Shown piece after piece: positions 23,640 to 31,935 of a stretch of DNA of 32,113 nt. Below the pieces are notes generated by a model. It was not told the DNA's origin and did not search any database. It worked only from the letters and a program-made list of their open reading frames with translations. Origin of the DNA: JANXSD01 sp043758125 (GTDB lineage Bacteria; Bacteroidota; Bacteroidia; AKYH767-A; OLB10); NCBI GenBank assembly GCA_043758125.1, contig JAYVOC010000139.1:1-32113 (forward strand), given 5' to 3'. How positions within the stretch are numbered: position 1 is the first letter of the stretch; each line of letters begins with the position of its first letter. The position numbers and the translations under genes were made by a program.

Positions 23640-24464
23640 TTACTTCTTACGACGTTCAATAATATATTTATTAGTAGTATTATTCTTTTTACGTGTCTTG
23701 AATCCTTTTGCAAGGAGACCTTTACGAGACCTTGGGTGGCCTCCCGAAGCACGACCTTCACCTCCACCCATAGGGTGATCGACAGGGTTCATTGCAACAC
23801 CTCTAACGCGAGGGCGGCGACCAACCCAACGTGTACGACCTGCTTTACCAAGACTTACTTTATTATGATCTGGATTTGAAACAACGCCGATAGTAGCAAC
23901 ACAATTTACTAAGATCATTCGTGTTTCTCCAGAAGGCATTTTTAAAATCGCATATTTACCTTCACGAGCAGCTAATTGCGCATAAGATCCAGCACTTCTT
24001 GCTATTTTTCCACCTTGACCAGGGCGCATTTCGATATTATGGACAACCGTTCCAAGAGGAATATCTTTAAGTGGAAGAGCGTTTCCAACTTCTGGAGTAG
24101 CTTTTTCACCTGAATGAAGTATTGAATCTACCTTCAAGCCATTTGGGGCAAGAATATATCTTTTTTCTCCATCACTATAGTTTAATAAAGCGATAAAAGC
24201 TGTACGATTTGGATCGTATTCGATACTTACAACTCTTGCTGGAATATCATTTTTATCTCTTTTAAAGTCTATTAAACGATATTGTCTGCGATGACCACCA
24301 CCAATGTAGCGCATTGTCATTTTACCAGTATTATTTCTACCACCAGAACGTTTTAATGGTTCAAGTAAAGACTTCTCTGGCGTGTCACATGTTATCTCGG
24401 CATAATCATTCTGTGTTGAATGACGTTGACCGGGGGTCATTGGACGTATTTTTCTAGTTCCCAT
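23640..24464 (-). CDS. rplB: 50S ribosomal protein L2
   Basis: A 274-residue protein needed for subunit joining and close to the peptidyl-transferase centre. The MRYIGGGHRRQYRLIDFKRD segment and VRGVAMNPVDHPMGGGEGR near 220-238 identify it. The essential Asp-His pair (229-230) is present. The next conserved His of E. coli (HPHGG) is Met232 here, a substitution I believe is usual in Bacteroidota. It follows rplW after 16 bases. Confidence 0.98.
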   Translation of the reverse strand: MGTRKIRPMTPGQRHSTQNDYAEITCDTPEKSLLEPLKRSGGRNNTGKMTMRYIGGGHRRQYRLIDFKRDKNDIPARVVSIEYDPNRTAFIALLNYSDGEKRYILAPNGLKVDSILHSGEKATPEVGNALPLKDIPLGTVVHNIEMRPGQGGKIARSAGSYAQLAAREGKYAILKMPSGETRMILVNCVATIGVVSNPDHNKVSLGKAGRTRWVGRRPRVRGVAMNPVDHPMGGGEGRASGGHPRSRKGLLAKGFKTRKKNNTTNKYIIERRKK

Positions 24465-24480
24465 TGCTCAGTACTGTATA

Positions 24481-24771
24481 TTATATATTACCGAAGAAAT
24501 CAATATTATCACCTTGTTTCAGTGTAACGATAGCCTTTTTATAATTAGGCTTTGCACCAGATACAACACCAGTTTTGGTTCCGCGGGATTTTGATTTTCC
24601 ACGATAAACCATGGTATTTACTGACTCAACTGTAACGCCGTACATAGATTCAACCGCTTTTTTGATCTCAATTTTATTTGAGAAGCGATTTACTATAAAG
24701 CCGTAACGTGGCTGTTTTTCGGTAATACGGTTCATCTTTTCGGTGACAACCGGCTTCTTCAGGATCTCCAT
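24481..24771 (-). CDS. rplW: 50S ribosomal protein L23
   Basis: A 96-residue protein at the tunnel exit and the docking point for trigger factor and SRP. MEILKKPVVTEKM, the YGFIVNRFSNKIEIKKAVES helix and VNTMVYRGKSKSRG are typical of L23. It is separated from rplD by an unusual 108-base gap, although its own start and length look normal. rplB follows after 16 bases. Confidence 0.97.
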   Translation of the reverse strand: MEILKKPVVTEKMNRITEKQPRYGFIVNRFSNKIEIKKAVESMYGVTVESVNTMVYRGKSKSRGTKTGVVSGAKPNYKKAIVTLKQGDNIDFFGNI

Positions 24772-24879
24772 GATCTTTTTATTCTATTGGTTTATCGTGC
24801 CAATGCACTTAGTTTATTTAGACTGACCACCCATTTGAAACAAATTACGTTACCGGAAAATTTGGACCGGATTACAATG
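24772..24879. other. Unusual gap between rplD and rplW
   Basis: Most S10-section genes here are separated by fewer than 65 bases, so 108 is notable. No TAnnTTTG element is seen on the minus strand. It contains a short inverted repeat just ahead of rplW (ATTGG at 24786-24790, CCAAT at 24800-24804) and two CCGG tetramers near 24852-24870. These could be RNA structure affecting rplW translation, or nothing. Confidence 0.35.
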
Positions 24880-25509
24880 TTATTTCAGTAAAATACTTTC
24901 GATTATTGGTAATGAACTCTCTGTTACTATCAAGTTAGTTGCATTCAAAATATCATAAGTGTTTAAATCAGAAGCTGTTACGACTTTGTTGCGCTCCAAA
25001 TTTCGGGACGACAAATATATGTTTTTATTCGATGCAGGCAGAACAAATAATGTTTTTTTATCTGATACTTGCAAATTCTTTACGAGATCGATCATGAATT
25101 TCGTTTTTGGCGCATCGAAATTAAAATCTTCAAGTACCGTAATATTATTACTTTTAGCTTTGTAAGTTAGAGCTGACAATCGTGCTAATCTCTTCAATTT
25201 CTTATTTAAGCTGAAGGAGTAATCGCGAGGACGTGGTCCAAAAACACGACCTCCACCAACGAACAATGGAGATTTCATTGAACCAGCACGAGCACCACCG
25301 GTACCTTTTTGTCGTTTCAATTTTTTAGTTGTACCAGCTACTTCGTTACGTTCCTTTGATTTATGGGTACCTTGACGTTGATTGGCCAAGAATTGTTTGA
25401 CATCTAGATAGATGGCATGATCATTCGGTTCGATACCGAAGATGCTTTGGTTAAGGCTGGCTTTACGGCCAGTTTCTTTGCCAGATAGGTTTAATATAGC
25501 TACTTCCAT
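24880..25509 (-). CDS. rplD: 50S ribosomal protein L4
   Basis: A 209-residue tunnel protein that in E. coli also represses the S10 operon by binding its leader. The internal loop is present (RQGTHKSKERNEVAGTTKKL and KRQKGTGGARAGSMKSPLF), as is GGGRVFGPRPRDYSFSLNKK. It starts 2 bases after the rplC stop. A 108-base gap follows, which is a candidate place for control but carries no clear L4-type leader. Confidence 0.97.
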   Translation of the reverse strand: MEVAILNLSGKETGRKASLNQSIFGIEPNDHAIYLDVKQFLANQRQGTHKSKERNEVAGTTKKLKRQKGTGGARAGSMKSPLFVGGGRVFGPRPRDYSFSLNKKLKRLARLSALTYKAKSNNITVLEDFNFDAPKTKFMIDLVKNLQVSDKKTLFVLPASNKNIYLSSRNLERNKVVTASDLNTYDILNATNLIVTESSLPIIESILLK

Positions 25510-25511
25510 GA

Positions 25512-26129
25512 TTATTTCAAGACCGTTACAATTGAACCCTTATGACCCGGGATTGCACCTTTTATTAATATCAGATTTTGTTCAGGCAAAACTTTAACAA
25601 TCTGAAGATTTTGCAACTTTACACGCTCATTACCCATGTGTCCTGCAGTACGTATACCTTTAAAAACACGGGAAGGCCAAGAAGAAGCGCCTCGTGAACC
25701 GGGTGCACGAAGACGATTATGTTGACCGTGAGTTGCCCCTCCTACTCCACTAAAATTGTGGCGACGAACAACACCTTGAAAACCTTTTCCTTTTGAAGTT
25801 CCTACAACTTCGCAAAAATCACCTTCTTGAAAAATATCGCAACCAACAAGATCGCCGAGAGCGTATTCTTTTTCGAATTCTGCGAATTCTACAAGATCTC
25901 TCTTTGGAGTTGTGCCTGCTTTAGTGAAGTGACCCAGCATAGGCTGAGTTGTATGCTTCTCTTTTTTCTCGCCAAAGGCAAGTTGAACAGCATTATAGCC
26001 GTCAATTTCAATTGTTTTAACCTGTGTAACAACACAAGGACCGGCTTCGACTACGGTGCAGGGAATATTATTTCCATCTGCATCGAATATACTTGTCATG
26101 CCAATTTTTTTTCCGATGATACCTGCCAT
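25512..26129 (-). CDS. rplC: 50S ribosomal protein L3
   Basis: A 205-residue protein that reaches toward the peptidyl-transferase centre. MAGIIGKKIGMTSIFDADGN at the start, the KGKGFQGVVRRHNFSGVGGA loop and PGSRGASSWPSRVFKGIRTA identify it. It is preceded by a 127-base gap from rpsJ with an inverted repeat, and it is followed by rplD after 2 bases. Confidence 0.98.
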   Translation of the reverse strand: MAGIIGKKIGMTSIFDADGNNIPCTVVEAGPCVVTQVKTIEIDGYNAVQLAFGEKKEKHTTQPMLGHFTKAGTTPKRDLVEFAEFEKEYALGDLVGCDIFQEGDFCEVVGTSKGKGFQGVVRRHNFSGVGGATHGQHNRLRAPGSRGASSWPSRVFKGIRTAGHMGNERVKLQNLQIVKVLPEQNLILIKGAIPGHKGSIVTVLK

Positions 26130-26256
26130 CTTAACTAATGTATTAGTTGTTTTGGTCTTAAATGAATACTTATGATAAAATCCTAAACTTAGGATTCTTT
26201 GAATTATAACCTTATCGGTGTATGTAAAGAACGAGTTGCACTAAAAATATAACTAA
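26130..26256. other. 127-base gap between rpsJ and rplC
   Basis: This is the longest gap inside the ribosomal cluster. It holds the inverted repeat at 26179-26196 and no usable reading frame. No full TAnnTTTG promoter was found; the nearest, TAAGTTTA inside the inverted repeat, lacks the last G and has no TTG 19 bases upstream. It might be an attenuator, a processing site or an internal promoter. Confidence 0.4.
26179..26196. repeat. Perfect 8-bp inverted repeat in the rpsJ-rplC gap
   Basis: AATCCTAA (26179-26186) and TTAGGATT (26189-26196) flank two bases. In the minus-strand RNA this could form a hairpin, but a two-base loop forces at least one or two pairs open. The mirror-like form also suits a protein-binding operator. 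No T-run follows, so termination is unlikely. Confidence 0.4.
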
Positions 26257-26562
26257 CTAAACTTTGATTTCTACTTCTACTCCACTTGGCAATTCCAATT
26301 TCATTAACGCATCTACAGTTTTTGCTGTTGAGCTGTAAATGTCAAGTAAGCGTTTGTATGAACATAATTGAAATTGTTCACGAGCTTTCTTATTAACGTG
26401 TGGGGAACGCAATACGGTGTAGATTTTTTTCTCAGTAGGAAGTGGAATTGGACCACAAACTATTGCACCGGTTGGTTTCACCGTCTTTACGATTTTCTCA
26501 GCTGATTTATCAACGAGATTGTAATCGTAAGACTTCAATTTAATTCTAATTCTCTGGCTCAT
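26257..26562 (-). CDS. rpsJ: 30S ribosomal protein S10
   Basis: A 101-residue protein of the 30S head, which also serves as the NusE partner in transcription antitermination. IRIKLKSYDYNLVDKSAEKI, the GPIPLPTEKKIYTVLRSPHV loop and REQFQLCSYKRLLDI identify it. It follows fusA directly after 53 bases, so tuf is not between them, and it opens the S10 section. Confidence 0.98.
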   Translation of the reverse strand: MSQRIRIKLKSYDYNLVDKSAEKIVKTVKPTGAIVCGPIPLPTEKKIYTVLRSPHVNKKAREQFQLCSYKRLLDIYSSTAKTVDALMKLELPSGVEVEIKV

Positions 26563-26615
26563 ATTTTTTTTAAAGAACGATAATGTGAGAAATACTCATG
26601 CACTTATAAACAATA

Positions 26616-28751
26616 CTATACTTTTTCTGCTGATTTACCTTTCACTTTCGCGACTACTTCTTCTGCAATTGTACGAGGAGTTTCTGCATAATGCGAGAAT
26701 TCCATAGTTGATGAAGCACGACCTGAAGTGATTGTACGTAATACAGTAATATAACCAAACATTTCTGACAGGGGCACTTTAGCTTTTACTACTTGAGAAC
26801 CAGCACGAGAATCCATTCCTTCCATTTGTCCTCTGCGACGATTTAAATCACCTACAACATCACCCATATTTTGTTCTGGAGTTAATACTTCCAATTTCAT
26901 AATAGGCTCAAGAAGTACTGGTTTAGCTTTTGGTAATGCTTCGCGGTATGCAGTTTTAGCACAGATCTCAAAAGATAAAGAATCCGAATCGACGTTATGA
27001 TAAGAACCGTCTGTAAGACGAATTTTTAATGTTTGAAGCGGGAAACCTGCCATAACACCATTTTGCATTGCAGCACGGAAACCTTTTTCAACAGCAGGAA
27101 TAAATTCACGTGGAATATTACCACCAGAAATTTCATTTACGAATTGCAATCCGGCATTTTTATCTGTCACTTCAAAATCTACATCAACTGGAGAAACTGT
27201 AAACTTAATATCGGCAAATTTACCACGACCACCAGTTTGTTTTTTATAAACTTCACGGTGTTCTATCGTTCCAGTGATTGCTTCTTTATAATTAACTTGC
27301 GGAGCTCCTTGATTTACTTCAACTTTAAATTCACGACGTAACCGATCAATGATAATTTCTAAGTGAAGCTCACCCATTCCGCTAATGATTGTTTGACCTG
27401 ATTCATCATCAGATTTAACGCGAAAAGTTGGATCTTCTTCAGCAAGTTTACCTAATGCAACACCCATTTTATCTACATCAGCTTGAGTTTTAGGCTCAAT
27501 AGCTAATCCGATTACTGGCTCAGGGAAATTCATTGCTTCAAGCACAATTGGATGTCCTTCAGCACAAAGAGTATCACCAGTTTTTATATCTTTAAAACCT
27601 ACAGCTGCGCCGATATCTCCTGCGATAATAAATGGGATTTGATTTTGTTTATTTGCATGCATCTGGAAAATACGGGAGATGCGTTCTTTTTGTCCTGAGC
27701 GTGAATTCCAAACATAAGAACCTGCATCTAATCTACCAGAGTAACAACGGAAATATGCAAGGCGTCCAACAAAAGGATCAGTTGCAATTTTGAAAGCAAG
27801 AGCTGTAAAAGGTTCATTTACGTCTGGCTTACGAGTGATTTCTTCTTCAGTATCAGGGTTTATTCCAACAATATTATTCTTGTCCATTGGAGAAGGAAGT
27901 AATTCCATCACATAATCAAGCATTGTTTGTACACCCTTGTTTTTGAATGAAGAACCACAAACCATTGGAACAACTTTATTTGCGATACATGCTTGACGTA
28001 AAGCAGTAAGAATTTCCTTTTCAGTAATTGAATTTGGATCTACAAAATACTTTTCCATCAATTTATCATCGAATTCTGCAATTGCTTCGAGCAATTTTTC
28101 ACGATAAATTTTTGTATCTTCAAGCATATCTTCGGGGATTGGAACTACCTCGAAAGTCATACCTTGATCATTATCATTCCAAACAATTCCGCGGTTATTG
28201 ATTAAATCAACAACGCCTTTGAAATTATCTTCAGCGCCGATTGGTAGTTGCAAAGGAAGTGGGTTACCACCTAATACTTCACGAACTTGATTAACAACGT
28301 TTAGAAAATCAGCGCCTGCACGATCCATTTTATTTACGAAACCAATACGGGTTACGTTATAATTATTAGCAAGTCGCCAGTTAGTTTCAGACTGAGGTTC
28401 AACACCATCCACTGAAGAGAATAGGAACACCAAACCATCTAATACACGAAGTGATCTGTTAACTTCCACTGTGAAGTCAACGTGACCTGGAGTATCAATA
28501 ATATTGATTTTATAATTGTTGTCGCGATACTTCCAAAAACAAGTTGTAGCAGCAGAAGTGATTGTTATACCACGTTCTTGCTCCTGCACCATCCAATCCA
28601 TTGTAGCTGCGCCATCGTGCACCTCACCAATTTTGTGATTCACACCTGTGTAGTACAGGATACGCTCTGTAGTTGTAGTTTTACCAGCATCGATGTGAGC
28701 AGCGATTCCAATATTACGTACGTATTTAAGATCTTTAACGTCCTGCGACAT
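26616..28751 (-). CDS. fusA: Elongation factor G
   Basis: A 711-residue GTPase that moves tRNA and mRNA through the ribosome. The GTP-binding motifs are all present: AHIDAGKTT at 18-26 (G1), the RGITITSAAT switch segment at 60-69 (G2), DTPGH at 86-90 (G3) and NKMD at 140-143 (G4). Domains II to V follow, including the FREFIPAVEKGFRAAMQNG-like domain IV region. Length and motifs fit the canonical str-operon enzyme, not a specialised paralogue. It lies 27 bases after rpsG. Confidence 0.98.
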   Translation of the reverse strand: MSQDVKDLKYVRNIGIAAHIDAGKTTTTERILYYTGVNHKIGEVHDGAATMDWMVQEQERGITITSAATTCFWKYRDNNYKINIIDTPGHVDFTVEVNRSLRVLDGLVFLFSSVDGVEPQSETNWRLANNYNVTRIGFVNKMDRAGADFLNVVNQVREVLGGNPLPLQLPIGAEDNFKGVVDLINNRGIVWNDNDQGMTFEVVPIPEDMLEDTKIYREKLLEAIAEFDDKLMEKYFVDPNSITEKEILTALRQACIANKVVPMVCGSSFKNKGVQTMLDYVMELLPSPMDKNNIVGINPDTEEEITRKPDVNEPFTALAFKIATDPFVGRLAYFRCYSGRLDAGSYVWNSRSGQKERISRIFQMHANKQNQIPFIIAGDIGAAVGFKDIKTGDTLCAEGHPIVLEAMNFPEPVIGLAIEPKTQADVDKMGVALGKLAEEDPTFRVKSDDESGQTIISGMGELHLEIIIDRLRREFKVEVNQGAPQVNYKEAITGTIEHREVYKKQTGGRGKFADIKFTVSPVDVDFEVTDKNAGLQFVNEISGGNIPREFIPAVEKGFRAAMQNGVMAGFPLQTLKIRLTDGSYHNVDSDSLSFEICAKTAYREALPKAKPVLLEPIMKLEVLTPEQNMGDVVGDLNRRRGQMEGMDSRAGSQVVKAKVPLSEMFGYITVLRTITSGRASSTMEFSHYAETPRTIAEEVVAKVKGKSAEKV

Positions 28752-28778
28752 TTGTTTTTATTTTTAAAATTGTAATGA

Positions 28779-29246
28779 CTAAGCTCTAAAGTGAGAGAAT
28801 GCCTTATTAGCATCTGCCATTCTGTGAGTATCGTCTTTCTTTTTAACTGCTGCACCTTCACCTTTAGCTGCTGCAATGATTTCACCAGCAAGACGATCTG
28901 CCATACTTTTTTCATTGCGTTTACGAGCATAAAGAATCATCCATTTGATACCTACAGAAATCTTACGATCTGGACGTACTTCTTGTGGGATTTGGAAAGT
29001 AGCTCCTCCAACACGACGGCTTTTTACTTCTAGGGTTGGCATTACATTGTTCAATGCTGTTCTCCAAGTTTCAAGTCCGCTTTCTTTCGTACGGTTTTCA
29101 ACTCTATCGAGTGCGTCATAAAATATTTTGAACCCTGTACCTTTTTTTCCTTGATACATTAGGTTGTTCACAAAACGGGTTACCAATGGATCGTTAAATT
29201 TTGGATCTGGTAGCAGTATGCGTTTTTTAGGTTTTGACTTCCTCAT
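28779..29246 (-). CDS. rpsG: 30S ribosomal protein S7
   Basis: A 155-residue protein that starts assembly of the 30S head and is the str-operon repressor in E. coli. MRKSKPKKRILLPDPKFNDP and VKSRRVGGATFQIPQEVRPD are diagnostic, and the C-terminal helical part ends with KKDDTHRMADANKAFSHFRA. It lies between rpsL (42-base gap) and fusA (27-base gap). Confidence 0.98.
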   Translation of the reverse strand: MRKSKPKKRILLPDPKFNDPLVTRFVNNLMYQGKKGTGFKIFYDALDRVENRTKESGLETWRTALNNVMPTLEVKSRRVGGATFQIPQEVRPDRKISVGIKWMILYARKRNEKSMADRLAGEIIAAAKGEGAAVKKKDDTHRMADANKAFSHFRA

Positions 29247-29288
29247 TTCTTATTATGAACCTTTCGGTGAATATTAATTTCTTAGAGA

Positions 29289-29708
29289 TTATTTTTTCTT
29301 TCCTTTTGCCGGAGCTGCTGGAGCACCTTTGGCACCTGGTTTCGGACGTTTAGTTCCGTATTTTGAGCGGCGTTGGTTACGACCATCAACACCTGAAGTA
29401 TCTAATGCTCCACGGATGATATGGTAACGAACTCCTGGAAGATCTTTTACACGACCACCACGTATCATTACAATACTGTGTTCTTGTAAATTATGACCTT
29501 CACCAGGGATATATGCGGTTACTTCGAAACCGTTTGTAAGACGTACACGAGCCACTTTACGCATTGCAGAGTTAGGCTTTTTAGGAGTTGTAGTATATAC
29601 ACGAGTACATACACCTCTACGTTGTGGACATGATACAAGAGCTGGTGATTTACTCTTGTCGATTAGCTTTTCTCGGCCTTTCCGTACTAACTGCTGGATA
29701 GTTGGCAT
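29289..29708 (-). CDS. rpsL: 30S ribosomal protein S12
   Basis: A 139-residue decoding-centre protein. The ATG at 29706-29708 gives MPTIQQLVRKGREK, the canonical start. An in-frame ATG 27 codons upstream lies at or above the likely transcription start, so it can be ruled out. TPKKPNSA (42-49) and GGRVKDLPGVRYH (84-96) hold the wild-type Lys43 and Lys88, the positions changed in streptomycin-resistant E. coli, and Asp89, the methylthiolation site. A short Ala/Pro/Lys tail ends the protein. It is the first gene of the 33-gene cluster. Confidence 0.98.
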   Translation of the reverse strand: MPTIQQLVRKGREKLIDKSKSPALVSCPQRRGVCTRVYTTTPKKPNSAMRKVARVRLTNGFEVTAYIPGEGHNLQEHSIVMIRGGRVKDLPGVRYHIIRGALDTSGVDGRNQRRSKYGTKRPKPGAKGAPAAPAKGKKK

Positions 29709-29755
29709 TCTTGCAGTAATTTCTAGTTCTGAATCAGTTAAATAGTAACATAATA

Positions 29756-29769
29756 CCCCTAAAAAGGGG
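29756..29769 (-). promoter_or_regulatory. Hairpin at the start of the rpsL leader
   Basis: CCCCT (29756-29760) and AGGGG (29765-29769) form a 5-bp stem, mainly G-C, around four A residues. From the position of the promoter the RNA should begin at or just beside this hairpin, so it would sit at the 5' end of the str transcript. It might protect the RNA or join in leader control. This is inferred from position only. Confidence 0.35.
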
Positions 29770-29773
29770 AGCG

Positions 29774-29803
29774 CAAAGTTACAATTCATTTTGATTAAAG
29801 CAA
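29774..29803 (-). promoter_or_regulatory. Main promoter of the ribosomal cluster
   Basis: On the minus strand TTG (29801-29803) is followed after 19 bases by TAACTTTG (29774-29781), an exact match to the Bacteroidota consensus (TTG at -33, TAnnTTTG at -7). Transcription should start near 29766-29769, giving a leader of about 60 bases before the rpsL ATG. Confidence 0.8.
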
Positions 29804-30263
29804 GGTGTATTGCAAATAATTTTAAAACAAGTAGTTAACAAAAGGTGAATCCACACAAAATTAGTTTATTTTTTTTCATAATTGGTTGAAATTAAGCACA
29901 AAACCATAAATATAGATTGAGAAATAATTCAAATTTAATTATACACAAAACTTAATAAAGTTAGTAAAATGGTAATATTGCTCTCCATTTCGAATTACCA
30001 AGTTCAAGCATTTATTGGAGCAAACGCTTATTTAAAGTTGTTTTTTTTGAACAAAAATGTCTTATTATATAATTTTTAGATGTGGATAATACGATTTGCT
30101 ATGAGATCTAAAAAAGATTGGGAAATTTATTGATAATTTAGAAATTTGATCTGTATTGATCAGATTTAGTTTGAATTTACCCAAAAATAATTTTTAAAAC
30201 GGAAATAACAAGGATTGATAAATTCATATTGGATATATTATTCTTTAAAAAAAGTCAAAAATG
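29790..30263. other. Gene-free stretch upstream of the ribosomal cluster
   Basis: Very AT-rich and without a convincing reading frame or tRNA. Its end near rpsL holds the cluster promoter. An inverted repeat (TGGTAAT at 29970-29976, ATTACCA at 29994-30000) encloses 17 bases, and short palindromic TGATCA and GATC words occur near 30150-30165. The long A/T-rich tract upstream of a strong promoter might act as an UP-like or bent element. Confidence 0.5.
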
Positions 30264-30662
30264 TTACAATTTTCGATTCATGATAAAACTACTATTTTGT
30301 TTTGAAAAGCCCACTTTAGGATAATACTCCATTGCAGTTGGAACTGAAAGAAGCAAAACCGTTGATTGCTCCCCGACTTTTTCTTTTGTGATTCGAATAA
30401 GATTTTTTCCTATACTGGACTTTTGATATTCTTTCCTAATTGCCAAATCTGCCAAATAACAACTCCAAACCCAATCAGTAATTGACCTGGCAACTCCAAC
30501 CAATAAGTCCCCATCCCATGCAGTCACAATAACATTTGAATTTTCAAACATACTTTTAATTCTTTCAACATCATTAGTTGGGCGTGGTAAACCAGCATTT
30601 TCATATAGTTCAACAATTTGCTGAACAGTTGGGGTAATTTCGCTTTTATAAACTATTTCCAA
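30264..30662 (-). CDS. GNAT family N-acetyltransferase
   Basis: A 132-residue protein with the compact GNAT fold: beta strands VIVTAWDGDLLVGVARS (44-60), WSCYLADLAIRKEYQ (66-80) and the terminal LLLSVPTAMEYYPKVGFSKQ. The acetyl-CoA loop at 80-86 reads QKSSIGK, keeping Gln and the last Gly of the Q/RxxGxG/A motif but with Ser in place of the first Gly. The substrate is unknown. No ATG fits: the frame opens after a TGA and the likeliest start is the TTG at 30660-30662. It lies alone between rluD (187-base gap) and the gene-free stretch before rpsL. Confidence 0.8.
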   Translation of the reverse strand: MEIVYKSEITPTVQQIVELYENAGLPRPTNDVERIKSMFENSNVIVTAWDGDLLVGVARSITDWVWSCYLADLAIRKEYQKSSIGKNLIRITKEKVGEQSTVLLLSVPTAMEYYPKVGFSKQNSSFIMNRKL

Positions 30663-30849
30663 TTCAATTCAAGAATTTAACTATTTTAAGTAAAATAAAT
30701 CCCTTATTAGTTATATGGTAACTGAGCTTTATATGCAATTTGTAAATTCTAACTGCTAATCCGCTAATACCCACTTTCAATTCATTTGCTGAAGGATCCA
30801 ACAACTCTTAAAATTGCTTCATTAATTGCATGGTATTTTGCATTGAAAT
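30663..30849. other. Gap between rluD and the acetyltransferase gene
   Basis: No frame, promoter match or clear hairpin was found in these 187 AT-rich bases. It separates two minus-strand genes, so the acetyltransferase may be expressed either by read-through from rluD or from an unrecognised promoter. Confidence 0.4.
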
Positions 30850-31935
30850 TTAACTTTCCACTATTTTAATTTGTCCACTCGCATAATTACGCCATTTCTC
30901 AACTGCATTATTGAAATCCTTTGGCAAATCAGATTCAAAATACATTTCTTTTAAAGTAGTTGGATGAGTAAATCCTAATGAGCGAGCATGTAAAGCTTGA
31001 CGGGGTAATAATTCAAAACAATTTTCTACAAACTGTTTATATTTTGTGAATACAGTTCCCTTTAAAATTTTATTTCCTCCATAAGTATCATCATTAAAAA
31101 GTGGATGACCAATATACTTCATGTGAATTCTAATTTGATGTGTTCTTCCTGTTTCTAATTTACATTGAACAAGTGTTACATAACCGAACCGTTCTAAAAC
31201 TTTATAATGTGTAACAGCATGTTTACCGTAATCACTATTTGGGAAAACATCCATTATTTTTCTGTCTGCTAAACTACGTGCGAGGTTACCAGTAATTGTA
31301 CCTTCTTCGTGATCAAAATCACCCCATACAAGTGCAATATAATGGCGTTGAATCGTTCTTTCAAAAAACTGTTTAGCAAGAAAAGATAAAGCGTGTTCCG
31401 TTTTAGCCATCACAATTAAGCCAGAAGTATTTTTATCGATACGATGTGCGAGACCTGGTCGAATCGAATCGGAAGCTATTGGATTTCCATTTAAATCTGG
31501 GTACATCCTATGTACGATCGCATTTACCAAAGTTCCACGGTAATGACCGTAGCCGGGATGTACTACTAGCCCAGGTTGTTTATTAATAATGTAAATCTGA
31601 TCATCTTCATAAATAATATCCAATGGAATATCATCTGGATATAATTCAATTTCTCGTGGAGGATACGCAAGTACAATTGAAATTACATCTAAAGGTTTAA
31701 CCTTGTAACTTGAACGAACAGGTTTGTCATTAACGATGATGGATCCTGCTAATGCTGCTTGTTGAATACGATTTCGAGAAACATTCTTTAATCGATTCAT
31801 TAAAAATTTATCGATACGTAGCATCATATGCCCCTTCTCGACAATTATTCTATGATGTTCGTAAAGTTCGTCTTGTTCTTGGTCAGCAATAAAATCTTGA
31901 TCAACGTTATCAGTGTCCTGCAATTCATCTATCAT
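30850..31935 (-). CDS. rluD: RluA/RluD family 23S rRNA pseudouridine synthase
   Basis: A 361-residue enzyme that converts uridine to pseudouridine, most likely in helix 69 of 23S rRNA. After an acidic N-terminal extension of about 25 residues comes an S4 RNA-binding domain (about 38-90, with RIDKFLMNRLKNVSRNRIQQ). The catalytic domain carries GLAHRIDKNTSGLIVMAKT at 161-179, with catalytic Asp167, and the LETGRTHQIRIHMKYIGHP motif. The split between RluC and RluD is by overall similarity only. The start ATG overlaps the stop of the upstream T9SS gene by four bases (ATGA), so translation is probably coupled. Confidence 0.93.
   Translation of the reverse strand: MIDELQDTDNVDQDFIADQEQDELYEHHRIIVEKGHMMLRIDKFLMNRLKNVSRNRIQQAALAGSIIVNDKPVRSSYKVKPLDVISIVLAYPPREIELYPDDIPLDIIYEDDQIYIINKQPGLVVHPGYGHYRGTLVNAIVHRMYPDLNGNPIASDSIRPGLAHRIDKNTSGLIVMAKTEHALSFLAKQFFERTIQRHYIALVWGDFDHEEGTITGNLARSLADRKIMDVFPNSDYGKHAVTHYKVLERFGYVTLVQCKLETGRTHQIRIHMKYIGHPLFNDDTYGGNKILKGTVFTKYKQFVENCFELLPRQALHARSLGFTHPTTLKEMYFESDLPKDFNNAVEKWRNYASGQIKIVES

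Noticed and set aside
29709..29789. A longer S12 starting at an in-frame upstream ATG
   Set aside because: The ATG lies in the promoter, upstream of the expected transcription start, and the extra residues match no S12.
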